The position numbers and the translations under genes were made by a program. From positions 1-64,000 of the forward strand of contig CAZMNW010000041.1 in assembly GCA_964567755.1 (NCBI GenBank): DNA of 64,000 bases, given 5' to 3'. Below, piece by piece: positions 52,444 to 60,542 of this stretch (within the stretch, counting starts at the first letter, position 1; each line of letters starts with the position of its first letter). The stretch comes from DASRJW01 sp964567755 (GTDB taxonomy: Bacteria; Krumholzibacteriota; Krumholzibacteriia; G020349025). Below the pieces are notes generated by a model. That model did not search any database, was not told the origin of the DNA, and saw nothing but the letters and a program-made list of their open reading frames with translations.

Positions 52444-53388
52444 CTAGCGCGAAGCTGATAGCACGTTCCGGTACCAGGCGACGGTGCGTTCGAGGCCGCT
52501 CTGGAAATCCACTTGCGGCTTCCACCCGAGCACATGCGCGGCACGACGGACGTCGGCCATGGAGTGACGCACGTCGCCTTGACGCGTCTCCGCGTAACGC
52601 GGCCGGATGTCGACACCGATCTTCGCGGCGAGGCTCCGGCACAGCTCGTTGAGTGTATAGCGCTCCCCGCAGGCGATGTTGACCACCTGGCCGCCCTTGG
52701 GACCGCCATCGCACGCTTGCAGGTTGGCGGCGACGACGTTGTCGATATACGTGAAGTCGCGCGATTGCTCGCCATCACCGTAGATCGTGGGCGGCGTGTT
52801 CGCCAGCATCTTGGCGATGAAGATCGGAATCACGGCGGCGTAGTGCGAAGCGGGATCCTGGCGCGGCCCGAAGACATTGAAATAGCGCAGAGCGATCGTG
52901 TCCAACCCGTAGAGCGCGCTGAAAATGCGACAGTACTCCTCGCCCATCCATTTTTGCAGCGCATACGGCGACAACGGCGCTGGCGGCATGTCTTCGTGCT
53001 TCGGCAGCACTTCGGTATCGCCATAGGCCGAGGACGAGGCCGCGTACACCACACGCTTGACGCCCGCGTCGCGAGCGGCAACCAAGACGTTGAGCGTGCC
53101 GTCGACATTGACGGCATTGGACGTAACTGGATCGTCGACGCTCCGCTGCACGGATGCGAGCGCCGCCTGGTGCAGAACGTAGTCGGCGCCGTGCACCGCC
53201 TGCCGCACCGCGTCAGCGTCGGTGAGGCTGCCCTCGACCAGGCGGATCCGATCCGCCACCTCGGCCAGGTTGGCGTGTTTGCCAGTGGAGAAATCGTCCA
53301 ACACGACGACGGAATCGCCCCGGCGGACGAGCGCGCTCGTGAGATTGGACCCGATGAATCCGGCACCGCCGGTGACGAGGAACTTCAC
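52444..53388 (-). CDS. NAD-dependent nucleotide-sugar epimerase (SDR extended family)
   Basis: A 314-residue protein of the GalE/WbpP type: the NAD loop GGAGFIGSNL at 7-16, the acidic VVVLDDFSTGKHANL that recognises the NAD ribose, the catalytic Ser triplet in VVYAASSSAYGD and the active-site Tyr/Lys in SPYALQK. LRYFNVFGPRQDP and YGDGEQSRDFTYIDN complete the sugar-nucleotide site. It most likely interconverts UDP-GlcNAc/GalNAc or UDP-Glc/Gal for cell-surface glycans. The GTG at 53388, with AGG six bases upstream, starts the fold directly; the open frame to 54294 runs through the cyclase gene and is not real. Confidence 0.92.
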   Translation of the reverse strand: MKFLVTGGAGFIGSNLTSALVRRGDSVVVLDDFSTGKHANLAEVADRIRLVEGSLTDADAVRQAVHGADYVLHQAALASVQRSVDDPVTSNAVNVDGTLNVLVAARDAGVKRVVYAASSSAYGDTEVLPKHEDMPPAPLSPYALQKWMGEEYCRIFSALYGLDTIALRYFNVFGPRQDPASHYAAVIPIFIAKMLANTPPTIYGDGEQSRDFTYIDNVVAANLQACDGGPKGGQVVNIACGERYTLNELCRSLAAKIGVDIRPRYAETRQGDVRHSMADVRRAAHVLGWKPQVDFQSGLERTVAWYRNVLSASR

Positions 53389-53489
53389 GTGCAACCCTTT
53401 CGCCGCGCCGCCCGGTCTCGGGCCGAGCAAGGCACGTTCCAGCAACGGTGCGGAATGTAGCACAGTGACGAAGTGCACGGAGAAGGGTG

Positions 53490-54566
53490 TCAGGCGTCCG
53501 CGTGGATGGTGTCGCCCTCCATCGTCGTCCGGACGATGTTCTTGCCGGCGCGCTTTGCCAGGAACAGCACCTGATCCGCTTGACGGATGAGGCCGTAGAC
53601 CTCGCGGGAATCGTGCGGGAAGATGGCGACGCCGAAACTGCATGTGACCTCGCCGGGCTGGACGTACTTGAAGGGCTGGCGCTCGATGGCGCGCCGCATG
53701 CGCTCGCCGACGGCGCGCGCGCCCTCGGCGTCGGTCTGCGGCAGGATGACAGCGAACTCGTCGCCGCCATACTTGCCGACGATGTCGGTGCCGCGGCAAT
53801 GGCCGACCAACAGCTGCGCCACTTGCACCAGCACCTGACTGCCGGCCAAATGCCCGAAGCGCTCGTTGTAGATCTTGAGGTGATCGACATCGGCCATGAC
53901 GAAAGCGAAGGTCTGCGCGTAACGTTGCGCCCGGCGCAGCTCGCTGCGCAGCGCGCGCAAGAACGATCGGTAGTTCAAGATCCCGGTCAACCCGTCGACT
54001 AGCGCTTCCTGCTGCAGGCGCTGGTACAGGTCGGCGTTTTCGAGCGCGATCGCCACCTGATTGCCGAGAACCGACAGCAGCTTGAGGTCGGCGGGGCCGA
54101 ACCCCCCCGGATGGCCCTCGCGCACGACCACGAGCATGCCGAGCTGGCTCAACTTCGTGACCAGGGGAACGGCGAGCACCGAACCGGCACCACGCACGAG
54201 CTGCGCCTGTGGCCATGGCGGGTGCCACTCGCCCGCAGGCCCGATGAACGGCTTCGCCTCGCGCTCCAGCCACTCCGACAGCATCTGCGTACACGGAACT
54301 TCGTCACGATATGGCGTCGAGCTGCTGCCGCGCAAGGTGTAGCGTTCGACGCGTGCTTTGCGCATGCGCAGCAGCATGACTTGGTCGGCGCGCAATAGCT
54401 CGCGGCTGCAGTCGAGGACGCGCTCGTAGAGTGGCCCCTCGCCGCGTTCGACCCGAGCGAGGCTCGTGATGTCGAAGAACGCTTCGAAGAGGAGATCCAA
54501 TTCCCTGCTGTCCACGCGCGACGCTCCGGTGATCGTGTGTGAGGGTCTGGAGCGAGCAAGAGACAT
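53490..54566 (-). CDS. GAF-domain diguanylate cyclase
   Basis: A 358-residue soluble protein. Residues ~25-180 form a GAF-like sensor (ELLRADQVMLLRM, GAGSVLAVPLVTKLSQLGML). The GGDEF domain at ~185-350 has DGLTGILNYRSF, the metal Asp in ADVDHLKIYNE, an intact GGDEF at 267-271 and an RxxD inhibitory site (258-261) at the right spacing. It should therefore make c-di-GMP with product inhibition. It may link the neighbouring surface-glycan and protease functions to lifestyle changes, but that is inference. It follows the small membrane protein gene after 18 bp. Confidence 0.93.
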   Translation of the reverse strand: MSLARSRPSHTITGASRVDSRELDLLFEAFFDITSLARVERGEGPLYERVLDCSRELLRADQVMLLRMRKARVERYTLRGSSSTPYRDEVPCTQMLSEWLEREAKPFIGPAGEWHPPWPQAQLVRGAGSVLAVPLVTKLSQLGMLVVVREGHPGGFGPADLKLLSVLGNQVAIALENADLYQRLQQEALVDGLTGILNYRSFLRALRSELRRAQRYAQTFAFVMADVDHLKIYNERFGHLAGSQVLVQVAQLLVGHCRGTDIVGKYGGDEFAVILPQTDAEGARAVGERMRRAIERQPFKYVQPGEVTCSFGVAIFPHDSREVYGLIRQADQVLFLAKRAGKNIVRTTMEGDTIHADA

Positions 54567-54584
54567 ACCACGAGGAATTATTGA

Positions 54585-54965
54585 TCAGCGTGGGTCGCGG
54601 CCGAGTGCGCGTAGCTCGGAAGCGAGACGCAGGAAGCGTCGCAGTGCGACCAAACCCAGTCCGGCGATCAGAATTGGCAGGAACCAAGCGAAGGACGACA
54701 GCGTCGCGATCTTTTGGAAGCGCGCGATGAGACTGAGGCTCTGCACCAAAAGCACGACGCAGGAGAGCACCAGTGCGCCTGTGACACAGAGTTGCAGCAG
54801 CAGACCCGAGCGGTACTCGCGTCGCAACGCTGGCTCCTGGCGAATGCGCTCGCGCCATGCGGCGTCTTCCGCCGCGCGCCGGTGCAACGGGCGCAGGAAT
54901 CCGACAGCCGGGAATGCCGTCCTGCGCCTCGGGCGCTCGAATCGCCTCTCGCGGCGGGTGTTCAT
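54585..54965 (-). CDS. Small two-helix membrane protein, unknown
   Basis: A 126-residue protein: a very basic N-terminal third (RRERRFERPRRRT), a helical stretch (AAEDAAWRERIRQEPALRRE), then two helices (LLLQLCVTGALVLSCVVLLV and FAWFLPILIAGLGLVALRRF) and a charged tail. ATG 54965 overlaps the stop of the preceding gene (ATGA), strong evidence for translation. No family is recognised. Confidence 0.68.
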   Translation of the reverse strand: MNTRRERRFERPRRRTAFPAVGFLRPLHRRAAEDAAWRERIRQEPALRREYRSGLLLQLCVTGALVLSCVVLLVQSLSLIARFQKIATLSSFAWFLPILIAGLGLVALRRFLRLASELRALGRDPR

Positions 54966-55150
54966 CGTTTGCTCTCCGGGCGCACTTCTTCGAACTCGCC
55001 GTCGACGATGTCGTCGCGCAGATGGCGCGGGATCTCGGCGCGCGGCTTACGTTTCTCGCGCCGGCTCGAACCCTGGAGGAAGCGCAGCAAGCGGACGAAG
55101 AGACGCGCCAGCAAGGCGATGAACAGCAAACGCACCAAGAAGCCCAGCAC
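54962..55150 (-). CDS. Small single-pass membrane protein, unknown
   Basis: A 62-residue protein with an N-terminal helix (LGFLVRLLFIALLARLFVRL) and a basic then acidic tail (SSRREKRKPRAEIP, DDIVDGEFEEVRPE). The D-D-I-V-D-x-E-F-E-E ending is seen in short unnamed DUF4834-like proteins. It starts 12 bp after the peptidase gene and its stop overlaps the next start, so it is an operon member. Confidence 0.68.
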   Translation of the reverse strand: MLGFLVRLLFIALLARLFVRLLRFLQGSSRREKRKPRAEIPRHLRDDIVDGEFEEVRPESKR

Positions 55151-55162
55151 GCTGCCTCCTTC

Positions 55163-57427
55163 CTAACGCACGACGATCAGACGCACGATCGACGATTCCT
55201 GCTGCCCGCCGGGACCGAGCCAGAGGACGCGCGCGAAGTACACCCCGCTCGGCACGGTCGTCTTGGACGTGGCGCCGCCCAGCGGCACGGTAACGATCGT
55301 CTCGCGAGTCTGGAAGTTGGGTTCGACCGATTGCAGCAAGGTCGCGATCCGCCGCCCGGCAGCGCTGTAGATCTCGGTTTGCAAACTGCCGGGGCGCTCG
55401 AGGGCTACCGCCAAATTCACGGCGCCCAGGGATCGCGACGGGTTCGGCATGGCTTGCACCGACAAGCCGCGCTGTGCGGCGACGACGAAACGCGTCTCGA
55501 AGTCTTGCGTCGTGTTGCCGCTGCCTTGGACGTAGGTCACGCGCGCGACCACTTTCAACTCGCCCGTATCGTGGGCCAGGATGGGAACCGAATCGATGCC
55601 GACATCGAGCCGGTCGCCGGTTTGCAACGGCATCGCTGCACCGCCGGCGCTGAAACACGCCGCATCGGCGCAAGTGAAGATCGGGCGCTCGGTCCCGTCG
55701 GCTGCTTCGACCCACATCTCGATCTCGAGCGGCCCCGCGTACGGAGCGCCGGTGCTGACCATGCTCAAGGTGGCCTGCAGCGGGCTCCCGGGCCACAGCC
55801 TGAAGAAGCCCGTGTCGGCGTCGTAAGGCAGCGGCTCACCCTGCGGCGCGATGAAGAGCTTGACGCCCTCTGGGAACACGAGCGCGGCCTCGGTCTGCTG
55901 CCCGCTCTCGAACCGCAACACGCCGGCGAGGAAAGCGCGAGTCACCTCGCGCATCTTGGATATCTGCACGTCGTCGCCGGTGTCGCCCGGGCGGTGATAA
56001 GACTTGTAACGCCGCAGCACGTCGATGGGCGCATCGGCGCCGAGAAGCGCCGGCACGTTGGCGAGCCAGAAACTATTGTGATCCGAGGCTAGCGACTCGT
56101 CGAGGTCGCGCCGCAGGTCGAGCTCGATGGTCGGAACCGCCGCGCGAGCGGCCGCAATCAACAGGTCGGCGAGCCAGCGCGACGCCGGATTGTGCACGAC
56201 CTGCAAGCGCGTCCCGAGGCTCGTTACGAGGCTGTCCGATCCCACCATGTCGAGATTGAAGGCGGCGAGCAGCTTGGTGCCCTCTTGCTCGCGGCGTTGG
56301 ACATAGCGCGCGCTGCCCGTAAGGTAGTTGCCATCCAGATCCGGGTCGCGGATGCCTTCGGCTTCTTCGCCCGAGAAAGCCACGAACTCGAGATCGAATG
56401 GGAAATCGAGCCCTGCGCTGCGCACACCGTCGGCAACGCAGCGCAGCACCTCGAGCATGCAGGCGACGCCGCTGGCGTTGTCCTCGGCTCCCGGCGTGGC
56501 CGGCAGTGGATTGCAGGCGTTGCGATCGGCGAGCCAGGCCGCATCCCGGCTGCCGGTGGCATCGAGATGCGCACAAACGACGAACGTACCGGTGCCGGGA
56601 ACCGAGCCCGGTAAGCGCGCGATGACGTTATCGGTCGTATCGACGACGGTCGCGGTCCCGCAGGCACGCGATTTCAAGAACCGTTCGCGCCGGACGCTGG
56701 CGCCCGCGACGTCGGCGACAAAGCGCTGCATCGCGGCCTGCACGCGCGGGATATAGATTTGATCGAGGTCGGGGGAAAACACGTGGCGGTCGGCGGCTTG
56801 TCCGCTCGGGGCGCGCGTCAACGACGACAATGTCGCCGCGAGCGTGTCTTCCGAGACCTCGGCGAGCACTTGTTGCTGCGCCGGTGTCGGTGAACCGGTC
56901 GTTCGAATCCAAGGACGCAGTGCGACCGGTACGCCGCTGTCGATCAGACTGCGCGGGTCCGCATGGTGTTTGGGGAGCACGAGTCCGCCGTGACAACCCA
57001 GCACTTCCGCCGGCCACGCATCCGCTGTGGACGCCAACACCCAGACCTCTCCACGTGCGGCGCGCACGCTACCGAGTCGAGCAGCGCCGAGCTTGGCCAG
57101 CACGATCGCCGCGCCGTCCACGACGAGCGCGGCGCGCTCGGGGGCGCGCAACAATGCGAGCGACGCGGGTTCCGCTCGCTCGCCGACGACGCGGCCGCGC
57201 CATTCCGGCCGCAGCCGTGCAAGGTCCTCGACTTCGGCCACCACGAGGCCGGTTTCGACCCAGCGGACATCGATCTCGGCTGCAGCTGCGAGTGCATGCA
57301 AGACGGCGTCCTCGGGCATCTCGAAGACCACCACATGCACCCGAGTCGGCACACGTGGATCGCCATCGACAGGGGCCAGCAGCAGCAGCCCGAGGACTGG
57401 CAGAGAATGCAGCGTGCGGCGATTCAT
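55163..57427 (-). CDS. Secreted M28 family metallopeptidase with FlgD-like C-terminal domain
   Basis: A 754-residue protein with a signal peptide (~1-22). An N-terminal ~200-residue region of unknown type is followed by an M28 zinc aminopeptidase domain with all ligands: CAHLDATG (His), GAEDNASGV (Asp bridge), AFSGEEAEG (catalytic Glu and ligand), NLDMVGSD (Asp) and SDHNSF (His). A beta-sandwich segment and, in the last ~80 residues, a FlgD/T9SS-type domain follow (YSAAGRRIATLL, VPSGVYFARVLW). The last type occurs on exported proteins of Eisenbacteria-like and FCB bacteria. ATG 57427 overlaps the pcm stop (ATGA), so the open frame upstream to 58201 is not used. Confidence 0.92.
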   Translation of the reverse strand: MNRRTLHSLPVLGLLLLAPVDGDPRVPTRVHVVVFEMPEDAVLHALAAAAEIDVRWVETGLVVAEVEDLARLRPEWRGRVVGERAEPASLALLRAPERAALVVDGAAIVLAKLGAARLGSVRAARGEVWVLASTADAWPAEVLGCHGGLVLPKHHADPRSLIDSGVPVALRPWIRTTGSPTPAQQQVLAEVSEDTLAATLSSLTRAPSGQAADRHVFSPDLDQIYIPRVQAAMQRFVADVAGASVRRERFLKSRACGTATVVDTTDNVIARLPGSVPGTGTFVVCAHLDATGSRDAAWLADRNACNPLPATPGAEDNASGVACMLEVLRCVADGVRSAGLDFPFDLEFVAFSGEEAEGIRDPDLDGNYLTGSARYVQRREQEGTKLLAAFNLDMVGSDSLVTSLGTRLQVVHNPASRWLADLLIAAARAAVPTIELDLRRDLDESLASDHNSFWLANVPALLGADAPIDVLRRYKSYHRPGDTGDDVQISKMREVTRAFLAGVLRFESGQQTEAALVFPEGVKLFIAPQGEPLPYDADTGFFRLWPGSPLQATLSMVSTGAPYAGPLEIEMWVEAADGTERPIFTCADAACFSAGGAAMPLQTGDRLDVGIDSVPILAHDTGELKVVARVTYVQGSGNTTQDFETRFVVAAQRGLSVQAMPNPSRSLGAVNLAVALERPGSLQTEIYSAAGRRIATLLQSVEPNFQTRETIVTVPLGGATSKTTVPSGVYFARVLWLGPGGQQESSIVRLIVVR

Positions 57428-58167
57428 GGTTTCTCCGCCGCCTCCCCGGTCATGGGAACGAAGCGGACGGCAGCCAGCGTGTCGGACTCGAAACCGCTCG
57501 GCCCGCGCGTGATGCGCAACAGCAGTTGCTGTTCGCCGCCGACGGGCAACACCATTCTGCCGCCCGGAGCCAGCTGCTCCAGCAACGGCTGCGGCACTTG
57601 CAGGGGCGAGGCCGTCACCACGATGGCAGCGAAGGGAGCGCGCTCGGGCCAGCCGCGGAAACCGTCGCCGGTCCGCAGCCGCACCCGCTCCAGGCCGAGG
57701 CGCTCGAGCGTGACGCGCGCCTGCGCGGCCAGCTCGGGAAGAATCTCGATGCTGCAGACCTCCGGCACGATCGCCGCGAGCACAGCAGCTTGGTATCCCG
57801 AACCGGTGCCGATCTCCAGCACGCGTTCGTGGCCTTGCAAATCCAACGCCGCGGTCATCATGGCGACGATGTACGGCTGCGAAATGGTCTGCTGCCAGCC
57901 GATGGGAAGCGGCCGATCCTCGTATGCGCTGGCGCGAACGTCGGGCGGCACGAATTCGTGACGCGGCACCTGGCGCATTGCTGCCAGCACGCGTGCGTCG
58001 TCGATCCCGCGTGCCACGATTTGCTCTTCTACCATCGCCTGGCGCTCGTGCTCGAAGCGCTTGTCGCGCTCTGCGTCGGAACTCCCCGAGGCCACATCGG
58101 AACTCAGCATCGCGGCCATTCGTATGCACACTCCGACGCGCGCGAGACGCGTGCCCCACGCCTGCAT
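57424..58167 (-). CDS. pcm: Protein-L-isoaspartate O-methyltransferase
   Basis: A protein of up to 247 residues with the PIMT signature: MVEEQIVARGIDDARVLAAM, RHEFVPP, LPIGWQQTISQPYIVAMM (substrate loop) and the SAM motif VLEIGTGSGYQAAVLA. It methylates isoaspartyl residues to start repair of damaged proteins. The first ~17 residues are unlike the family, so Met17 or Met20 may be the true start. It is the first gene of the minus-strand block and is coupled to the peptidase. Confidence 0.94.
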   Translation of the reverse strand: MQAWGTRLARVGVCIRMAAMLSSDVASGSSDAERDKRFEHERQAMVEEQIVARGIDDARVLAAMRQVPRHEFVPPDVRASAYEDRPLPIGWQQTISQPYIVAMMTAALDLQGHERVLEIGTGSGYQAAVLAAIVPEVCSIEILPELAAQARVTLERLGLERVRLRTGDGFRGWPERAPFAAIVVTASPLQVPQPLLEQLAPGGRMVLPVGGEQQLLLRITRGPSGFESDTLAAVRFVPMTGEAAEKP

Positions 58168-58289
58168 AGCCCCTCATCCCTGCCACGCAAACCACAGTCA
58201 AAAAGCAAGATACACCAAACTGACGATATCGGTTCCGGGCCCCCGCCGCAAGTGCGTAAACCAGGAGGGGTGTTCCCGGCCCGGCGGCC

Positions 58290-58310
58290 TATAATGGCGA
58301 TTCAGGAGGT
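58290..58310 (+). promoter_or_regulatory. -10 box and ribosome site of the YgfK-like gene
   Basis: A perfect TATAAT (58290-58295) is followed by AGGAGGT at 58304-58310, four bases before GTG 58314. The leader would be only about a dozen bases. No good -35 is present 17 bases upstream, so an activator or alternative recognition may be needed. The rest of the divergent region (58168-58289) shows nothing clear. Confidence 0.5.
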
Positions 58311-58313
58311 ATC

Positions 58314-60542
58314 GTGGCCGCGCTCGTTCCCGCACCCTTCGGCACACTCGTGCATCGCGCTTTCGTCGAGCTCGAGCGCACGCGGCAGATTTTCGACTTG
58401 CCCGAGCGCAAGTTCTACCGGGCGCGCCCCGGATTCGATCTCGCCGTGCTCTTCCATGGCCAGCGCGCCAGCAACGCCCTTGGCCCGGCGGCTGGCCCGC
58501 AGGCCCAGATGCTGCAGAACATCGTGCTTTCGTGGCTGGCCGGTGCGCGCATCTTCGAGCTCAAGACCATCCAGGTGAACGACACACTGACTATCCCGCG
58601 CCCGTGCATCGACGCCACCAACGTCGGCTACAACGTCGAGTGGTCGCAGGAGCTGCGTCTCGAACAGTCGTTGCGCGAGTACGTCGGAGCTCAGATGTTG
58701 CTTGAAATGTTGCGCGCAAGTGGCGTCTTGGACGGCGCTTCCGAGGATGAAGCCTTCGCACAATCCGAATGGATCCTGGACTTGTCGGTAGGCTACGACT
58801 TGAAGGGGCTGCGCAGCCCGCGTGTTGTCGACTGCATCCGGAGCTGCATGGACGCGCGCGCGATCATCGCGGAGCTGCGGCCACAGATCCCCGCGCGCTA
58901 TACCGGCCTGCGCGACCTGCCGTTCACGCCCGACCTGGTCAAGAGCGTGACACTCTCCACCTTTCACGGTTGCCCTGCGCACGAGATCGAAGCCATTGGC
59001 GAGTTCCTCCTGCGCGAGCTCGGATTGCATGTCACCATCAAGCTCAACCCGACGTTGCTCGGCGTCGAACGTTGCGAGCACCTGTTGCATGACGAGCTCG
59101 GCTACAGCGACATCCGTGTGGCTGGCGAGCACTTCGAGCGCGATCTCCGCTTTGCCGACCTGGTGCCGATGGCCCGGCGTCTGCAGCAGACCGCCGCCGA
59201 CCGCGGGCTCGGCTTCGGCCTCAAGCTCACCAACACGCTGGTCGTGCACAACCACCGCAAGATGTTCTCGGACGACGTCATGTACCTTTCGGGTCAACCC
59301 TTGCACGTGCTGGCGCTGCACATTCTGCAGGACGTGCGTGCCGCACTCGGCCCCGAGATCCCCATCTCCTTTTCCGCCGGCATCGATGCCCACAACTTCG
59401 CGCGCACCATGGCTTGCAACCTGACGCCGATTACGACCTGCACCGACCTGTTGCGTCCGGGGGGCTACGGCCGCCTGCCGGCGTATCTCGTCAACCTGGA
59501 AAACGACATGCAGCGTCTCGGCGTGCGCAGCGTCGGCGATTTCATTCTTCGCGCCGAAAACCAAGGGGGGGCGGCAGCGCGCATCGCCGTCTCCGAGCTG
59601 CGTCGAGCGCTCGAGGCGGCCGCACCCGAGGCCGTGCGGACAACGCTTCTCGCCGACGCGGCGGAGTGGAGCAGCGTGGTCGAAACACGGCTCACGGACG
59701 CCATCCGCGGCTCGCCCTTCCACGACATCCGCGCCGCGGTCGGCGCGGTGTGGAAGACGCGCCCGGCGTCGCTGCGCGGCGTCCTGCGCGCCGGCCACGA
59801 GCAGACCGACACGGCGAGCTTCTATGCCCGCCTCGTGCAGCTCGCCGGCGCGCTCAACGTGGCCCCGGTGGTCGAACGCGCCACGCACGACCCGCGCTAT
59901 GCTGCGATGCGCAACACGCGCGTGCCGCGCAAAATTGGTTCGCAGCTGCATCTCTACGACTGCATCAACTGCGACAAATGTATTCCCGTGTGCCCCAACG
60001 ACGCCAATTTCGTCTATCTCGTCGGGCCGCAGGACTTCGACTACGTCGACTACCATTACGAGAATGGCGCCTTCGTCGCCGTGCCGGGCGGTCGATTCGT
60101 CGTCGCCAAGGCGCATCAGATCGCCAACTACGCCGACTTCTGCAACGACTGCGGCAACTGCGATGTCTTCTGCCCCGAGGATGGTGGCCCGTTCATCGAG
60201 AAGCCGCGCTTCTTCTCCAGCTTGGAGACTTGGAGTCGCGACCCGGGCATCGGTTTCCACGTCCGCCCCGGGCGACACCACAGCATCTGGGGCCGTTTCG
60301 CGGACGGCACCGAGCATCTCCTGCAGTGGGATGCGACCCGCGGTCTCGCGACCTTTTTGAGCCGCGGCATCGAGGTGGACATCGATACCGCGACCCACGC
60401 GCCGGGAGCGGTCCGTTTCCCGCGCGGTCCGGTGGCGTCGGGAACGAAGCTCGACATGCGCGCCTACCACGTGTTGCGCACGCTGCTGGCCGGCATGCTC
60501 GATCCCGCCAGCGTCAACATGATCAACGCCGGTCAGTTCTGA
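58314..60542 (+). CDS. YgfK-like iron-sulfur oxidoreductase (short form without FAD/NADPH domain)
   Basis: A 742-residue protein. Residues ~1-480 resemble the FMN/TIM-barrel part of YgfK and dihydropyrimidine-dehydrogenase relatives (IFELKTIQVND, PCIDATNVGYNVEWSQELRL, STFHGCPAHEIEAIGEFLL, FGLKLTNTLV, FSAGIDAHNF). Two ferredoxin motifs follow: C550-x2-C553-x2-C556-x3-C560, and CNDCGNCDVFCP starting at C610. E. coli YgfK, needed for selenate reduction, is about 290 residues longer and carries a GltD-like FAD/NADPH domain that I do not find here. Electrons would thus have to come from another protein. The substrate is unknown. The start is the GTG right after AGGAGGT. It overlaps the convergent GH57 gene by 10 bp. 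Confidence 0.82.
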   Translation: MAALVPAPFGTLVHRAFVELERTRQIFDLPERKFYRARPGFDLAVLFHGQRASNALGPAAGPQAQMLQNIVLSWLAGARIFELKTIQVNDTLTIPRPCIDATNVGYNVEWSQELRLEQSLREYVGAQMLLEMLRASGVLDGASEDEAFAQSEWILDLSVGYDLKGLRSPRVVDCIRSCMDARAIIAELRPQIPARYTGLRDLPFTPDLVKSVTLSTFHGCPAHEIEAIGEFLLRELGLHVTIKLNPTLLGVERCEHLLHDELGYSDIRVAGEHFERDLRFADLVPMARRLQQTAADRGLGFGLKLTNTLVVHNHRKMFSDDVMYLSGQPLHVLALHILQDVRAALGPEIPISFSAGIDAHNFARTMACNLTPITTCTDLLRPGGYGRLPAYLVNLENDMQRLGVRSVGDFILRAENQGGAAARIAVSELRRALEAAAPEAVRTTLLADAAEWSSVVETRLTDAIRGSPFHDIRAAVGAVWKTRPASLRGVLRAGHEQTDTASFYARLVQLAGALNVAPVVERATHDPRYAAMRNTRVPRKIGSQLHLYDCINCDKCIPVCPNDANFVYLVGPQDFDYVDYHYENGAFVAVPGGRFVVAKAHQIANYADFCNDCGNCDVFCPEDGGPFIEKPRFFSSLETWSRDPGIGFHVRPGRHHSIWGRFADGTEHLLQWDATRGLATFLSRGIEVDIDTATHAPGAVRFPRGPVASGTKLDMRAYHVLRTLLAGMLDPASVNMINAGQF

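Noticed and set aside
53389..54294. 302-codon upstream extension of the epimerase frame
   Set aside because: It runs out of frame through the diguanylate cyclase gene and lacks similarity to any epimerase; GTG 53388 starts the Rossmann fold.
57428..58201. Upstream extension of the M28 peptidase frame
   Set aside because: It is an out-of-frame shadow of pcm; the signal peptide starts at 57427.
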